A stretch of 64,000 bases of DNA. Source: Diphasiastrum complanatum (Eukaryota > Streptophyta > Lycopodiopsida > Lycopodiales > Lycopodiaceae). A program made the position numbers and the translations under genes. The stretch lies in assembly GCA_029204225.1 (NCBI GenBank), contig CM055102.1:1388854-1452853 (forward strand), written 5' to 3'. Below, one piece after another: positions 1 to 8,962 of this stretch (the stretch's first letter is position 1; each line of letters starts with the position of its first letter). The notes beneath the pieces were generated by a model. That model did no database searches. It was not told the origin of the DNA and worked only from the letters and a program-made list of their open reading frames with translations.

Positions 1-43
1 GGATGCAAAACTATGGAACTAGTTTTATTGAAATTTGACAATT

Positions 44-457
44 TCAACACATTGACATAACAATGTTCATACATGAGATTAGGCAAGTGAGTAGAGTAAG
101 AAGACACTTCCTTGCAGCTCCAAAGACCTTACTTGAACCTTCAAGAACCTGTAAAAACAGATCCAAAATGCCTTGACCATTTGTCTCTTCTTTGATGCTT
201 TTCACTAGCTTCGAATTGCCACTTGTCTCTTGGTGTTGATGAAGCAATCCAAGATCAACCTCTTGATCTTCCAATAAGACATCAAAGATCTTGCATATGT
301 GAACATCTTCAGATCTGAAACTCTGAAGATACTCCCTCTCAAACACATGATTAAGATCCCACAAGATCTCATCAATGCTCAAATTTGACCCCTTCACTAT
401 AGTTAGTGAAAACAATGCCACCATCATAAACCAAAAGATAGATTCCAACATTTCCAT
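44..457 (-). CDS. Unrecognised 137-aa ORF with signal-peptide-like N-terminus, in A0 cargo
   Basis: It starts at an ATG. The N-terminus (residues about 5-22) is strongly hydrophobic and resembles a signal peptide or membrane anchor. The middle is acidic and polar (about 25-110). The C-terminus (about 117-137) is a second hydrophobic, Cys-rich stretch, so a small membrane or secreted protein is the simplest topology. It is the most 3' ORF seen in the non-pol cargo of A0 and lies in the same frame as the cargo ORF fused to gag (1579-944), although stops intervene. I do not recognise the family. An env-like role is only a position-based guess, and a chance ORF in captured DNA remains possible. 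Confidence 0.35.
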   Translation of the reverse strand: MEMLESIFWFMMVALFSLTIVKGSNLSIDEILWDLNHVFEREYLQSFRSEDVHICKIFDVLLEDQEVDLGLLHQHQETSGNSKLVKSIKEETNGQGILDLFLQVLEGSSKVFGAARKCLLTLLTCLISCMNIVMSMC

Positions 458-494
458 TTAACATGAAGTAGAGTAGGTGAGATGAGTATCAAAC

Positions 495-890
495 CTAATC
501 AAAACAGCCTCTTGAGTTCATAACAAACCTCAATAAGCTCACCAATGATATCTCCCTTGCCTTGAAGAAGTTGCCACTTGAGTTGCTCCATGTAGTCTTC
601 TTCAACCAACCTTTTGCCATCTTGACCATGAATGAACAATCCACCACAATCATAGAATGCTTTGAGTGATGAAGAGATGTTAGATCCATGCTTTGGATCT
701 TCCCAAGAACCACTCTTCCATTGCCCTTTCCTTCACAACTCCCTCTTAATGCTAGCACCACAAAAGTTAGAAACCTCCCTCTTGATAGTTGCACCATAGA
801 AGTAGAAGACTCTTGAATATTAGAAGCCAAGAAAAGAATCCTTAGTACCTTCAACATAAGAGTGATGAAGTACTCTCTCTTTTCAAACAT
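495..890 (-). pseudogene. Degraded coding-like cargo segment in A0
   Basis: The minus strand is open for 131 codons in one frame. Around 660-500 a different frame reads more like protein, with GGLFIHGQDGKR followed by DYMEQLKWQLLQGKGDI, ending at a stop near 500. Two overlapping coding-like frames suggest a once continuous protein broken by small indels. No domain was recognised. It lies between the gag-fused cargo ORF and the hydrophobic ORF at 44-457. Confidence 0.3.
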
Positions 891-943
891 GAACTTCTAC
901 TCAATGATTTAGGTAATGAGTCATATGATAATGATTCTTCTCA

Positions 944-1579
944 CTATCGTTCATAAAAAACATCATTCAAAGTACATCCTACTTTGAACACTTCACATAC
1001 TTCTCTTCCTTTTGACTTGTGATCTCCCTCACCAAGTCTCATGATAGAAACCTTTGATCTACTCTTTTTATGAAGAAATGTGACACCACTTGTTGCACAA
1101 ATGACTTTATCACAAAAAGATGTAAAAGAACCATTTCCTTCAAGCATGCTCAAAGCACCATCATCTTTTCCCACATGATTACATACATCAATATGAAAAG
1201 AATTAGAAGAACAACCATCTTCTTGCAAAGAATGACACTTAGCATCTCCATCTTTCCATATGAACAAACAAGTCATTAGCAACAATCACTTCCAAAGAAG
1301 AATCTTCATCAACTCATTGATGAAGTTAGCTCCTTCCTTACCTTTTCCATTTTTGCACTTGCCATCTAGCACCATTGAAGAACCACCAAGCCTTGGAAGT
1401 CCATGAGTAGAAGAGTACAAACATGATGCTAATTTAGCTCCACATGACTCCATATGACTAGTAGGTAACACTAGTGCATCTTCAAGATCCAATGGATCCA
1501 AAAAATTGACCATAGATTCACCAAAGCTTGCCAAGTTAGCACAACAATTATCATCTCCAAGAAGTACATTAGATCTCAA
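944..1579 (-). pseudogene. Cargo ORF formerly fused to gag zinc knuckle, one internal TGA
   Basis: Two open stretches (1579-1286 and 1285-944) lie in one frame separated by a single TGA at 1286-1288, giving about 210 codons. Relative to A1 and A3, gag has lost one base just before the last zinc-knuckle cysteine. In the shifted frame that cysteine is followed directly by this cargo, so the ancestral product was probably a Gag-cargo fusion. The sequence is Cys- and Ser-rich with no transmembrane segment or pol motif, and I do not recognise it. Capture of host transcript sequence by the element is the favoured reading; a very diverged pol is less likely. Confidence 0.4.
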
Positions 1580-2394
1580 CCTAGATCTAGCATTTTGTTT
1601 CTTATGGCATCATTTGCAAAATGTCCTTTTATCCCACAATAAAAACACTTGAACTTTGACTTATTGTTCTTAGTAGAAGAGGAAGAGGAAGAGTGATCAT
1701 CATGATCAAAGTTACCACCTTTGGACCATTTCCCTTTGCCTTTACCTTTGCCCTTGAATTTGCCTTTTGTGAAGAAAGCCTCTTCACCTCCACCTTGCAA
1801 GGATGCACCATCAAGCTTTGATTGCAACCTATGTTCTTCAGCCAATAAGATTTCTTGCAAGTCAACCACACTTGGCAAGACTCTTTGAATGGCAAAACTT
1901 TGCACAAGGTTAGCATGTTCATTTAGCAAACCATTCAACATAACTTGGACTATTTCACCATCTTTTATGTTCTCATCAATGCATGCTAAATCATCACTTA
2001 GGGACTTAACTCTCAAGATAAATGCATGAGCACTTTCACCCTCTCTTTGCCTACTAGAAAATATTTGTCTCCTTAGGGTCAATACCCTAGATGTGGACTT
2101 TGATTCAAAGAGCTTCTTTAAGGCATTCCATGCCTCACTTGCACTTTGACACTTTCCAACTTCCTTGAGAAGTTCATTTGTAACATTCATTTTAATGATA
2201 TGAAGAGCCCTTTTGGCCTTCTTATCAAACCTTTGTTGCTCTTGAAGTGTGAGAGGTCTCTCTTCAATTTCTGCAACTATGTCCATGAGTTCATTCAACT
2301 CAAGTAAGGACTCCATCCTCACTTTCCAAGTAGAGTAGTTTGATGAACTCAACCTTTCACTAGACTCTAGCATGATCCCACCATTGGAAGCCAT
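1576..2394 (-). CDS. gag: Copia Gag (capsid/nucleocapsid), family A, C-terminus shifted
   Basis: The ATG start (MASNGGIMLESSERLSS) matches A1 gag at 7776. The N-terminal half has the copia Gag core with NYSTWKVRMESLLELNELMD and a long helical UBN2/Retrotran_gag-like region. A Lys/Gly-rich stretch (KGKGKGKGKW) precedes a CX2CX4HX4C zinc knuckle, which binds packaged RNA. A one-base deletion just before the last zinc-knuckle Cys puts the end out of frame, so the ORF stops nine codons later. Gag forms the cytoplasmic particle in which reverse transcription occurs. The core is intact enough to suggest the protein could once have been supplied by this element itself. Confidence 0.85.
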   Translation of the reverse strand: MASNGGIMLESSERLSSSNYSTWKVRMESLLELNELMDIVAEIEERPLTLQEQQRFDKKAKRALHIIKMNVTNELLKEVGKCQSASEAWNALKKLFESKSTSRVLTLRRQIFSSRQREGESAHAFILRVKSLSDDLACIDENIKDGEIVQVMLNGLLNEHANLVQSFAIQRVLPSVVDLQEILLAEEHRLQSKLDGASLQGGGEEAFFTKGKFKGKGKGKGKWSKGGNFDHDDHSSSSSSTKNNKSKFKCFYCGIKGHFANDAIRNKMLDLG

Positions 2395-3553
2395 GATTCT
2401 AATGTTTCTTCAACTTTTAGGTTTTGTCCTAAAGCACTTAGCACTCACTTTTCTCTCAACAAATGATAGATAAGAGATCTATGAAGATTTAGGACCCTAA
2501 AACACTTCTATCTTGAACCTAGATGGTTTCCAAGCATAGAAAGGAAGATTGAAACACATGCAACACTTTGCACACACTAAGAATGGATTACAAAATCAAA
2601 CCAACCTGAACACACTCTTGCTTAAGCTCTCAAACTTTCCAGCAAGTGACCAAATCAAGTTATGGTGTGAAGAGTTACTTGCATTCTTAGAAAATACCCA
2701 AAAACTAGGATGCCAAGATTACCTAGTAATGAACAAACTTGATCAACATATGATCAACACACTAAGATATTGATTCAACCTGTAAAACCACATGTAAACC
2801 ACACTTCTAAAAGTTTATAAACTCCAGCAAGTGATAAATACAAGATTTAGAGGTGAATGAATGAGCACACTTAGTGAATCACAAGACTAGCTTCACTATC
2901 TTGTCAAATCTTGGTGTTTAGATGTAGATCTAAGATCACTTCACATGAGAATGTTTCTCAACCTGTTAAGAACCTGAAAACACACTTGCATAATGGTTAA
3001 CACCTTCCAGCAAATGCTCCAATCAAATTACATAAGGAGAGTTACTTACATGCTCAACAAAGTACACCAAAAATTATGCCAAAATTGATGACAATCTTTA
3101 CAATATGCTCTTCACAATGGAGCTTGCAATATGTTCACCCAAAAAGGGGATCTTTCATCCAAATGGGAGCTTTGCTCAGCCTTTAGGAGAATTACAACTC
3201 ACTCAAAAGAGCATTTGTCATCCACTTAAGGAGAAGTTTCATCCACTTAAGGAGAGTGTTCATCCAAGAATGGAGATTGTCAACAATAGGATTGAAAAGA
3301 ACATTGTTAGTATTGAATATGCACAAGCCTCACAATCACAAATGATTAGGTGTTATGATCTGATCCAAAATAGTTTCTTTTCAGCCTCTGATCTTCAATA
3401 GACCTGAAATATGCTTTTGATCCACAAGTTCAACTCACAAAACAAAGGTTAGTAAGATTTGATCAACAAAGCAATGCAAAATCATGCTAGAACTTGATCA
3501 AACATCCAAATATCACCAAAAATGGAATACTTACTGTAAATAGAAGCCAACCA
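2395..3553 (-). other. Untranslated leader of A0
   Basis: This is a 1.16 kb leader between primer site and gag, near-identical to the A1 leader (6616-7775) in opposite orientation. It contains short repeats on the plus strand around 3216-3262 (CACTTAAGGAGA-type units) and a plus-strand, antisense ORF at 3105-3401. That ORF corresponds to 6768-7094 of A1, with a one-base difference in a run of A. Confidence 0.75.
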
Positions 3554-3565
3554 GCTCTGATACCA
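3554..3565 (-). promoter_or_regulatory. Primer-binding site, initiator-Met tRNA
   Basis: On the minus strand this reads TGGTATCAGAGC, complementary to the 3' end of plant initiator-Met tRNA, and it directly follows the LTR terminal CA. It fixes the orientation of A0. Confidence 0.95.
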
Positions 3566-3932
3566 TGTGAAAAATACAGATCCTAAGTGGATCTAAACTC
3601 CAAGATCATTGGCTTGAATGCTTGCACTCCAAACTACATAAGCTAGGAATTGGCAACACATTCTATGCTACCTAGAATGCAAAGAACTTGATCAAAAAGC
3701 ATTTATCACAAATGGAAACTTCCATAAACATCAAGTGCGGCCCAAAATAGCATTATACAGTCCATAATACATCAGCCTACCACTTTTGGAAAGCACCTAA
3801 GATCATACACACAAAGCTTGAACTCAATCACTACACAATGCCAACAATGGAAGGAGAACCCAATAGAAAAATCTCTCATTAAGCAAATGAATACAATGGA
3901 TCTGCTCCAACCTGTTTCTCCACGGCCTACCT

Positions 3933-3944
3933 GCTATATATAGC
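3933..3944 (-). promoter_or_regulatory. Candidate TATA box of A0 LTR
   Basis: GCTATATATAGC, self-complementary, lies between the diverged upstream part and the conserved downstream part of the LTR. It is consistent with the U3/R boundary. Confidence 0.45.
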
Positions 3945-4120
3945 TGAGAGAGATGACTCTCTCTCCTCTCTCTAGACCCTCCTTACCTAAAATATGCCCT
4001 ATATAGGTAAAATTGGCATATATGTCCAAAATACATGAAAATGGACTCATTTCGATGGTCTTGAAGTTTGATACTTCTTCATACTGAAAACATACACTTA
4101 CTAAAAATATCTAGACCTGT

Positions 4121-4134
4121 TTCACACGTGTGAA
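4121..4134. promoter_or_regulatory. CACACGTGTG palindrome in A0 LTR
   Basis: TTCACACGTGTGAA is a perfect 14-bp palindrome with a CACGTG (G-box) core, the type of site bound by plant bHLH and bZIP factors. The same word sits near one end of other LTR families in this window. Confidence 0.5.
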
Positions 4135-4212
4135 AAGTCAGATCCTAAACTATGTGCCATTTTTAGCAATTTTGGCCTAAAACTAGACAAGGAAATGTTG
4201 ACAATTTTCACA

Positions 4213-5945
4213 GTATTCAGACTTCCTGAGCCCAAATGATTATCTCTATTTGATAGTCGATTATTGAGAGTGATGTTTCTATCACTCGAGATAAGATATT
4301 TTATGATTTTGAGAAAAAAGGCCAGTTTGTAATAGTATTGGATACTCATTACTGCCTTTTTTGAATTTTTGATATCTTTTACATTGTCTCCTGGAAACTT
4401 TTTAATCGAAATTACATAATTTCTTTTAAAAGGGAGAGAAAAAAATGATAGGAATAAGACTTTCATGGGATCACCCAATTGCATAGATTTCTTTTGTGGA
4501 ATCTAGTATGTGCACAGTGGTGGAACTATCCAGTGAGAATAGAGGAAATCTCTAGTGATTGTTTTGAATATTCTGGAACTAGAGGAGTTTTGGAGGTTTT
4601 GAGGTATTAGATATTCATGATTATGGATAGTGGTGGTTGCTGATTAGATCAGATGGAATAAAGCTTTAATCTTAACCTTATGTCCAAAGATGTCTGTATA
4701 AGTCAGCCTAATCTTGGTTTGTATACTAAGATCTGAAGTAGGTTGATTGGCTGAAGAAATTTTGTTGGTATGATGGTTGGAAAACTTGTGATGTGGAATT
4801 ATTTACTTCAGAGATTTCCCAGATATATTACTTACTCATGAGAAATAGAGTTCTTTTGTAGCTGAGTTACAAGATTCTCAGTGAGATATGTGACCAACAT
4901 ATGCAGATTTTAGAGGAATCTACCAGATAATGACATATATGTTTATGTACTAGGTCATAGTGAGATTTCTCTCATATGTGCACGATTAATCTTGTTTGGA
5001 TCTACTATGTATTCCTAGTTATTAAAGTTATCTTGTGCACTTAACCTAGTTGTTAAACATAGACATATGATCAAGTATTGTGTTTTGACAATTACTTGCA
5101 GAGTCAACAGATCTGTTCTGATAGATCTATAGATTAACTTAAGAGTGATTTGGATATGGATCTAAATGTGGTGTTGTACTAGTACAATCAAGAGCTGCAC
5201 CTGGACATTTAAGATCTCTAAATCATGGGCAATTAACTTGAGTAGTTTGTTTAATCCTGAGGAAATTAATTGGTAAAATAGACAATGTGAAAAGAATTCA
5301 CCAGAAAACTGTTTGTTTTGTGTGTATTACTTGTAAGACACATGATTTATGAATCATTTGGATTCATCAAGAAATTGTGTGCATAGGATAAACAGAATTA
5401 TTGGGTGAGTATTTCTCAGTTGAGGAATAGACTTGATTCATTGGTAATAGTATCCCTGAGAGCTCAATTGGATACCGGATCCTAATGATTCCAAGAATGG
5501 TAAACTGAATTTTTGCAATTCAGCTGAGTTAGTTGGACTTACACTCTAGTGTTCCTTAAAGATTAAATACGGGATTAGATTCCAATGAATTATGATTGAT
5601 GAATTATAAGAATCTAATTATTTGTGATTGATGAATTATAAAAAATATACTTAGTTATTATGAGTGTACGATTTCTAATCTTTGCTCCAGTTTTTATTGA
5701 AGTTCTATGGATCTCACCAACATTTCCCATTAGGTAATTGTTTTTTTTGCTTATGAGGAGATTTACTTACCTTAGTGGATGGTATTATGCTACAGATTGT
5801 AGCTTATAAGTGCTTGTGTACAAAGTTTAGTCTATATCTCCAAATTTATAGGAGATAGATAAATCTATTAAGATACAAGTAGTTGCTAATTTCTGGAATA
5901 TGGTGCTAGAAATGGGGCTATTAACTCATTAGAGTAACTGCAGGG
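4213..5945. other. AT-rich spacer, no gene seen
   Basis: About 1.7 kb of AT-rich sequence lies between A0 and A1, with frequent stops in all frames and no recognisable domain. It was contiguous with 17586 onward before A1 inserted. Weak resemblance downstream to gypsy integrase ends suggests an old gypsy body, but I cannot support that here. Confidence 0.5.
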
Positions 5946-5950
5946 TTATG
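5946..5950. repeat. Target site duplication of A1 (left copy)
   Basis: TTATG immediately precedes the A1 5' LTR and is repeated exactly at 17581-17585 after the 3' LTR, as expected for copia integrase. Confidence 0.9.
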
Positions 5951-6603
5951 TGTGAAAATTGTCAACATTTCCTAGCTAGTTTGAGACCTAAATTGGCTAA
6001 AATTGTAAATAGTTTTGGTTCTGGAGTTTTGCACGTGTGAACCAGGCCACAATGTTTTTATTTACTGTATTTTTTCAGTATGATGAAGTGTCAAACTTCA
6101 TACCCTTCAAAATGAGACCATTTTGATGTATTTTGGTCATATAAGCCATTTTTAGCTATTTTTCCTATATAGGGAATATCTAGGGTCAAGTACCTTCTAG
6201 AGAGAGGAGAGAGAGTCATCTTCCTCATCCATAAATAGTAGGGAAGTCGTGGAGAACAGGTTGGAGAAACCTTTTGTATGCTTCATTGAGATCAATAGAT
6301 CATTGTCATTGTTTCTTCCTCCATTGAGAGCATTGTTGTGTGTATTGTCTTCAAGCTATTGTGTATGATTAGGTGCTTTCCAAAAGTGGTAGGCTGATGT
6401 ATTATGGACTGTATAATGCTATTTTGGGCCGCACTTGATGTTTATGGAAGTTTCCATTTGTGATAAATGCTTTTTGATCAAGTTCTTTGCATTCTAGGTA
6501 GCATAGAATGTGTTGCCAATTCCTAGCTTATGTAGTTTGGAGTGCAAGCATTCAAGCCAATGATCTTGGAGTTTAGATCCACTTAGGATCTGTATTTTTC
6601 ACA
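5951..6603 (+). repeat. A1 5' LTR (653 bp)
   Basis: TGTGAAAATTG ... TTTTTCACA, ending directly at the primer site. It contains a GA-rich tract near 6200-6215 and a weak TATA-like CATAAATA at about 6230-6237. The palindrome seen in A0 is altered here to TTGCACGTGTGAA (6029-6041). Confidence 0.95.
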
Positions 6604-6615
6604 TGGTATCAGAGC
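6604..6615 (+). promoter_or_regulatory. Primer-binding site, initiator-Met tRNA
   Basis: TGGTATCAGAGC immediately after the LTR. Confidence 0.95.
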
Positions 6616-7775
6616 TGGTTGGCTTCTATTTACAGTAAGTATTCCATTTTTGGTGATATTTGGATGTTTGATCAAGTTCTAGCATGATTTTGCATTGCTT
6701 TGTTGATCAAATCTTACTAACCTTTGTTTTGTGAGTTGAACTTGTGGATCAAAAGCATATTTCAGGTCTATTGAAGATCAGAGGCTGAAAAGAAACTATT
6801 TTGGATCAGATCATAACACCTAATCATTTGTGATTGTGAGGCTTGTGCATATTCAATACTAACAATGTTCTTTTCAATCCTATTGTTGACAATCTCCATT
6901 CTTGGATGAACACTCTCCTTAAGTGGATGAAACTTCTCCTTAAGTGGATGACAAATGCTCTTTTGAGTGAGTTGTAATTCTCCTAAAGGCTGAGCAAAGC
7001 TCCCATTTGGATGAAAGATCCCCTTTTTTGGGTGAACATATTGTAAGCTCCATTGTGAAGAGCATATCGTAAAGATTGTCACCAATTTTGGCATAATTTT
7101 TGGTGTACTTTGTTGAGCATGTAAGTAACTCTCCTTATGTAATTTGATTGGAGCATTTGCTGGAAGGTGTTAACCATTATGCAAGTGTGTTTTCAGGTTC
7201 TTAACAGGTTGAGGAACATTCTCATGTGAAGTGATCTTAGATCTACATCTAAACACCAAGATTTGACAAGATAGTGAAGCTAGTCTTGTGATTCACTAAG
7301 TGTGCTCATTCATTCACCTCTAAATCTTGTATTTATCACTTGCTGGAGTTTATAAACTTTTAGAAGTGTGGTTTACATGTGGTTTTACAGGTTGAATCAA
7401 TATCTTAGTGTGTTGATCATATGTTGATCAAGTTTGTTCATTACTAGGTAATCTTGGCATCCTAGTTTTGGGTATTTTCTAAGAATGCAAGTAACTCTTC
7501 ACACCATAACTTGATTTGGTCACTTGCTGGAAAGTTTGAGAGCTTAAGCAAGAGTGTGTTCAGGTTGGTTTGATTTTGTAATCCATTCTTAGTGTGTGCA
7601 AAGTGTTGCATGTGTTTCAATCTTCCTTTCTATGCTTGGAAACCATCTAGGTTCAAGATAGAAGTGTTTTAGGGTCCTAAATCTTCATAGATCTCTTTAT
7701 CTATCATTTGTTGAGAGAAAAGTGAGTGCTAAGTGCTTTAGGACAAAACCTAAAAGTTGAAGAAACATTAGAATC
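6616..7775 (+). other. A1 leader, with antisense ORF
   Basis: A long untranslated leader of 1.16 kb. Between 6895 and 6960 a unit of the form CTCCTTAAGTGGATGAA repeats with a period near 24 bp. The minus strand carries a 108-codon ORF (7094-6768) that opens with ATG and contains HPLKE-type repeats. Because the leader is conserved between elements, this ORF is conserved too, and that alone is no proof of translation. Confidence 0.7.
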
Positions 7776-8672
7776 ATGGCTTCCAATGGTGGGATCATGC
7801 TAGAGTCTAGTGAAAGGTTGAGTTCATCAAACTACTCTACTTGGAAAGTGAGGATGGAGTCCTTACTTGAGTTGAATGAACTCATGGACATAGTTGCAGA
7901 AATTGAAGAGAGACCTCTCACACTTCAAGAGCAACAAAGGTTTGATAAGAAGGCCAAAAGGGCTCTTCATATCATTAAAATGAATGTTACAAATGAACTT
8001 CTCAAGGAAGTTGGAAAGTGTCAAAGTGCAAGTGAGGCATGGAATGCCTTAAAGAAGCTCTTTGAATCAAAGTCCACATCTAGGGTATTGACCCTAAGGA
8101 GACAAATATTTTCTAGTAGGCAAAGAGAGGGTGAAAGTGCTCATGCATTTATCTTGAGAGTTAAGTCCCTAAGTGATGATTTAGCATGCATTGATGAGAA
8201 CATAAAAGATGGTGAAATAGTCCAAGTTATGTTGAATGGTTTGCTAAATGAACATGCTAACCTTGTGCAAAGTTTTGCCATTCAAAGTGTCTTGCCAAGT
8301 GTGGTTGACTTGCAAGAAATCTTATTGGCTGAAGAACATAGGTTGCAATCAAAGCTTGATGGTGCATCCTTGCAAGGTGGAGGTGAAGAGGCTTTCTTCA
8401 CAAAAGGCAAATTCAAGGGCAAAGGTAAAGGCAAAGGGAAATGGTCCAAAGGTGGTAACTTTGATCATGATGATCACTCTTTCCTCTTCTCTACTAAGAA
8501 CAATAAGTCAAAGTTCAAGTGCTTTTATTGTGGGATAAAAGGTCATTTTGCAAATGAATGTTATAAGAAGACAAGAGAGCAAGGAGAGAGGCAAGGAAAT
8601 CTTACAATAGATGAGGAAGAACATAACACATGTGAATCACTTGTTATGACTTCAAGTTTGTTAGCCACATAG
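7776..8672 (+). pseudogene. gag: Copia gag of A1, frameshifted before protease
   Basis: 298 codons starting MASNGGIMLESSERLSS. It has a copia Gag core (NYSTWKVRMESLLELNELMD), a KGKGKGKGKW basic stretch and a complete CX2CX4HX4C zinc knuckle at 8520-8561. Compared with A3 one A is missing just before the stop near 8671, and the frame should otherwise run on into protease. Copia elements normally make Gag and Pol as one polyprotein, so this lesion cuts off Pol. Gag itself looks complete and could still form particles. Confidence 0.9.
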
Positions 8673-8676
8673 ATGA

Positions 8677-8962
8677 TAATGATCCTTGGTGGATTGATAG
8701 TGGAGCCTCATCTCACATGACAAGACATAAGGAATACTTTACATCCTTATTGTCTTATGAGGGAGAAGGTAACATCATCTACACTGCAAATGATGGTCAA
8801 TGTGACATCAAAGGCATAGGCACTATTCCTATTTCCCTTTCAACAAATAGGAAAGCAAATCTTGAAAATGTTTTGTACATTCCTTCAATCACTAAGAATT
8901 TGCTTAGTGTAAGTCAAATGATTGACAAAGGACTTGATGTGGAGTTCATTGGAGATGCATGA
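8677..8962 (+). pseudogene. Copia protease and Gag-pre-integrase start (A1)
   Basis: The aspartic protease signature WWIDSGASSHM lies at about 8687-8720, followed by the copia block TNRKANLENVLYIPSITKN (about 8850-8900) and LLSVSQMIDKG. The frame ends at TGA/TAA near 8960, where A3 has four extra bases (GCATGTTTG versus GCATG). The protease would cut the Gag-Pol polyprotein. It is out of frame with both gag and the integrase that follows. Confidence 0.85.

Larger units (their letters stand above)
1..4212 (-). mobile_element. Copia LTR retrotransposon A0 with non-pol cargo, cut by window edge
   Basis: Reading on the minus strand, it starts with an LTR (3566-4212), then an initiator-Met tRNA primer site, a 1.16 kb leader, gag (2394-1576) and about 1.5 kb of sequence that is not copia pol. 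Leader and gag are almost the same as those of A1 (6604-8560) in opposite orientation. No protease, integrase or RT motif is visible between the zinc knuckle and position 1, and the second LTR must lie outside the window. It is best read as a non-autonomous family A member in which pol was replaced. The bases GTATT just after the LTR (4213-4217) would be the target duplication, but its partner is not visible. Confidence 0.85.
3566..4212 (-). repeat. A0 5' LTR (647 bp), mosaic
   Basis: It begins TGTGAAAATTG and ends TTTTTCACA on the minus strand. The part next to the primer site (about 3566-3805) is nearly identical to the A1 and A3 LTRs, while the rest (about 3806-4212) is clearly diverged. 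It carries a TATATATA-type box at 3933-3944 and the palindrome TTCACACGTGTGAA at 4121-4134. Confidence 0.9.

Noticed and set aside
1-55. Possible start of the A0 3' LTR at the window edge (TGTTGAAATTGTCAAATTTC on the minus strand)
   Set aside because: It resembles the family A LTR start only loosely, has no purine tract before it and the next bases do not align. Too short to call.
4122-4484. 120-codon minus-strand ORF across the outer LTR border of A0
   Set aside because: It is made half of LTR and half of flanking AT-rich sequence, with no domain. Chance ORF.
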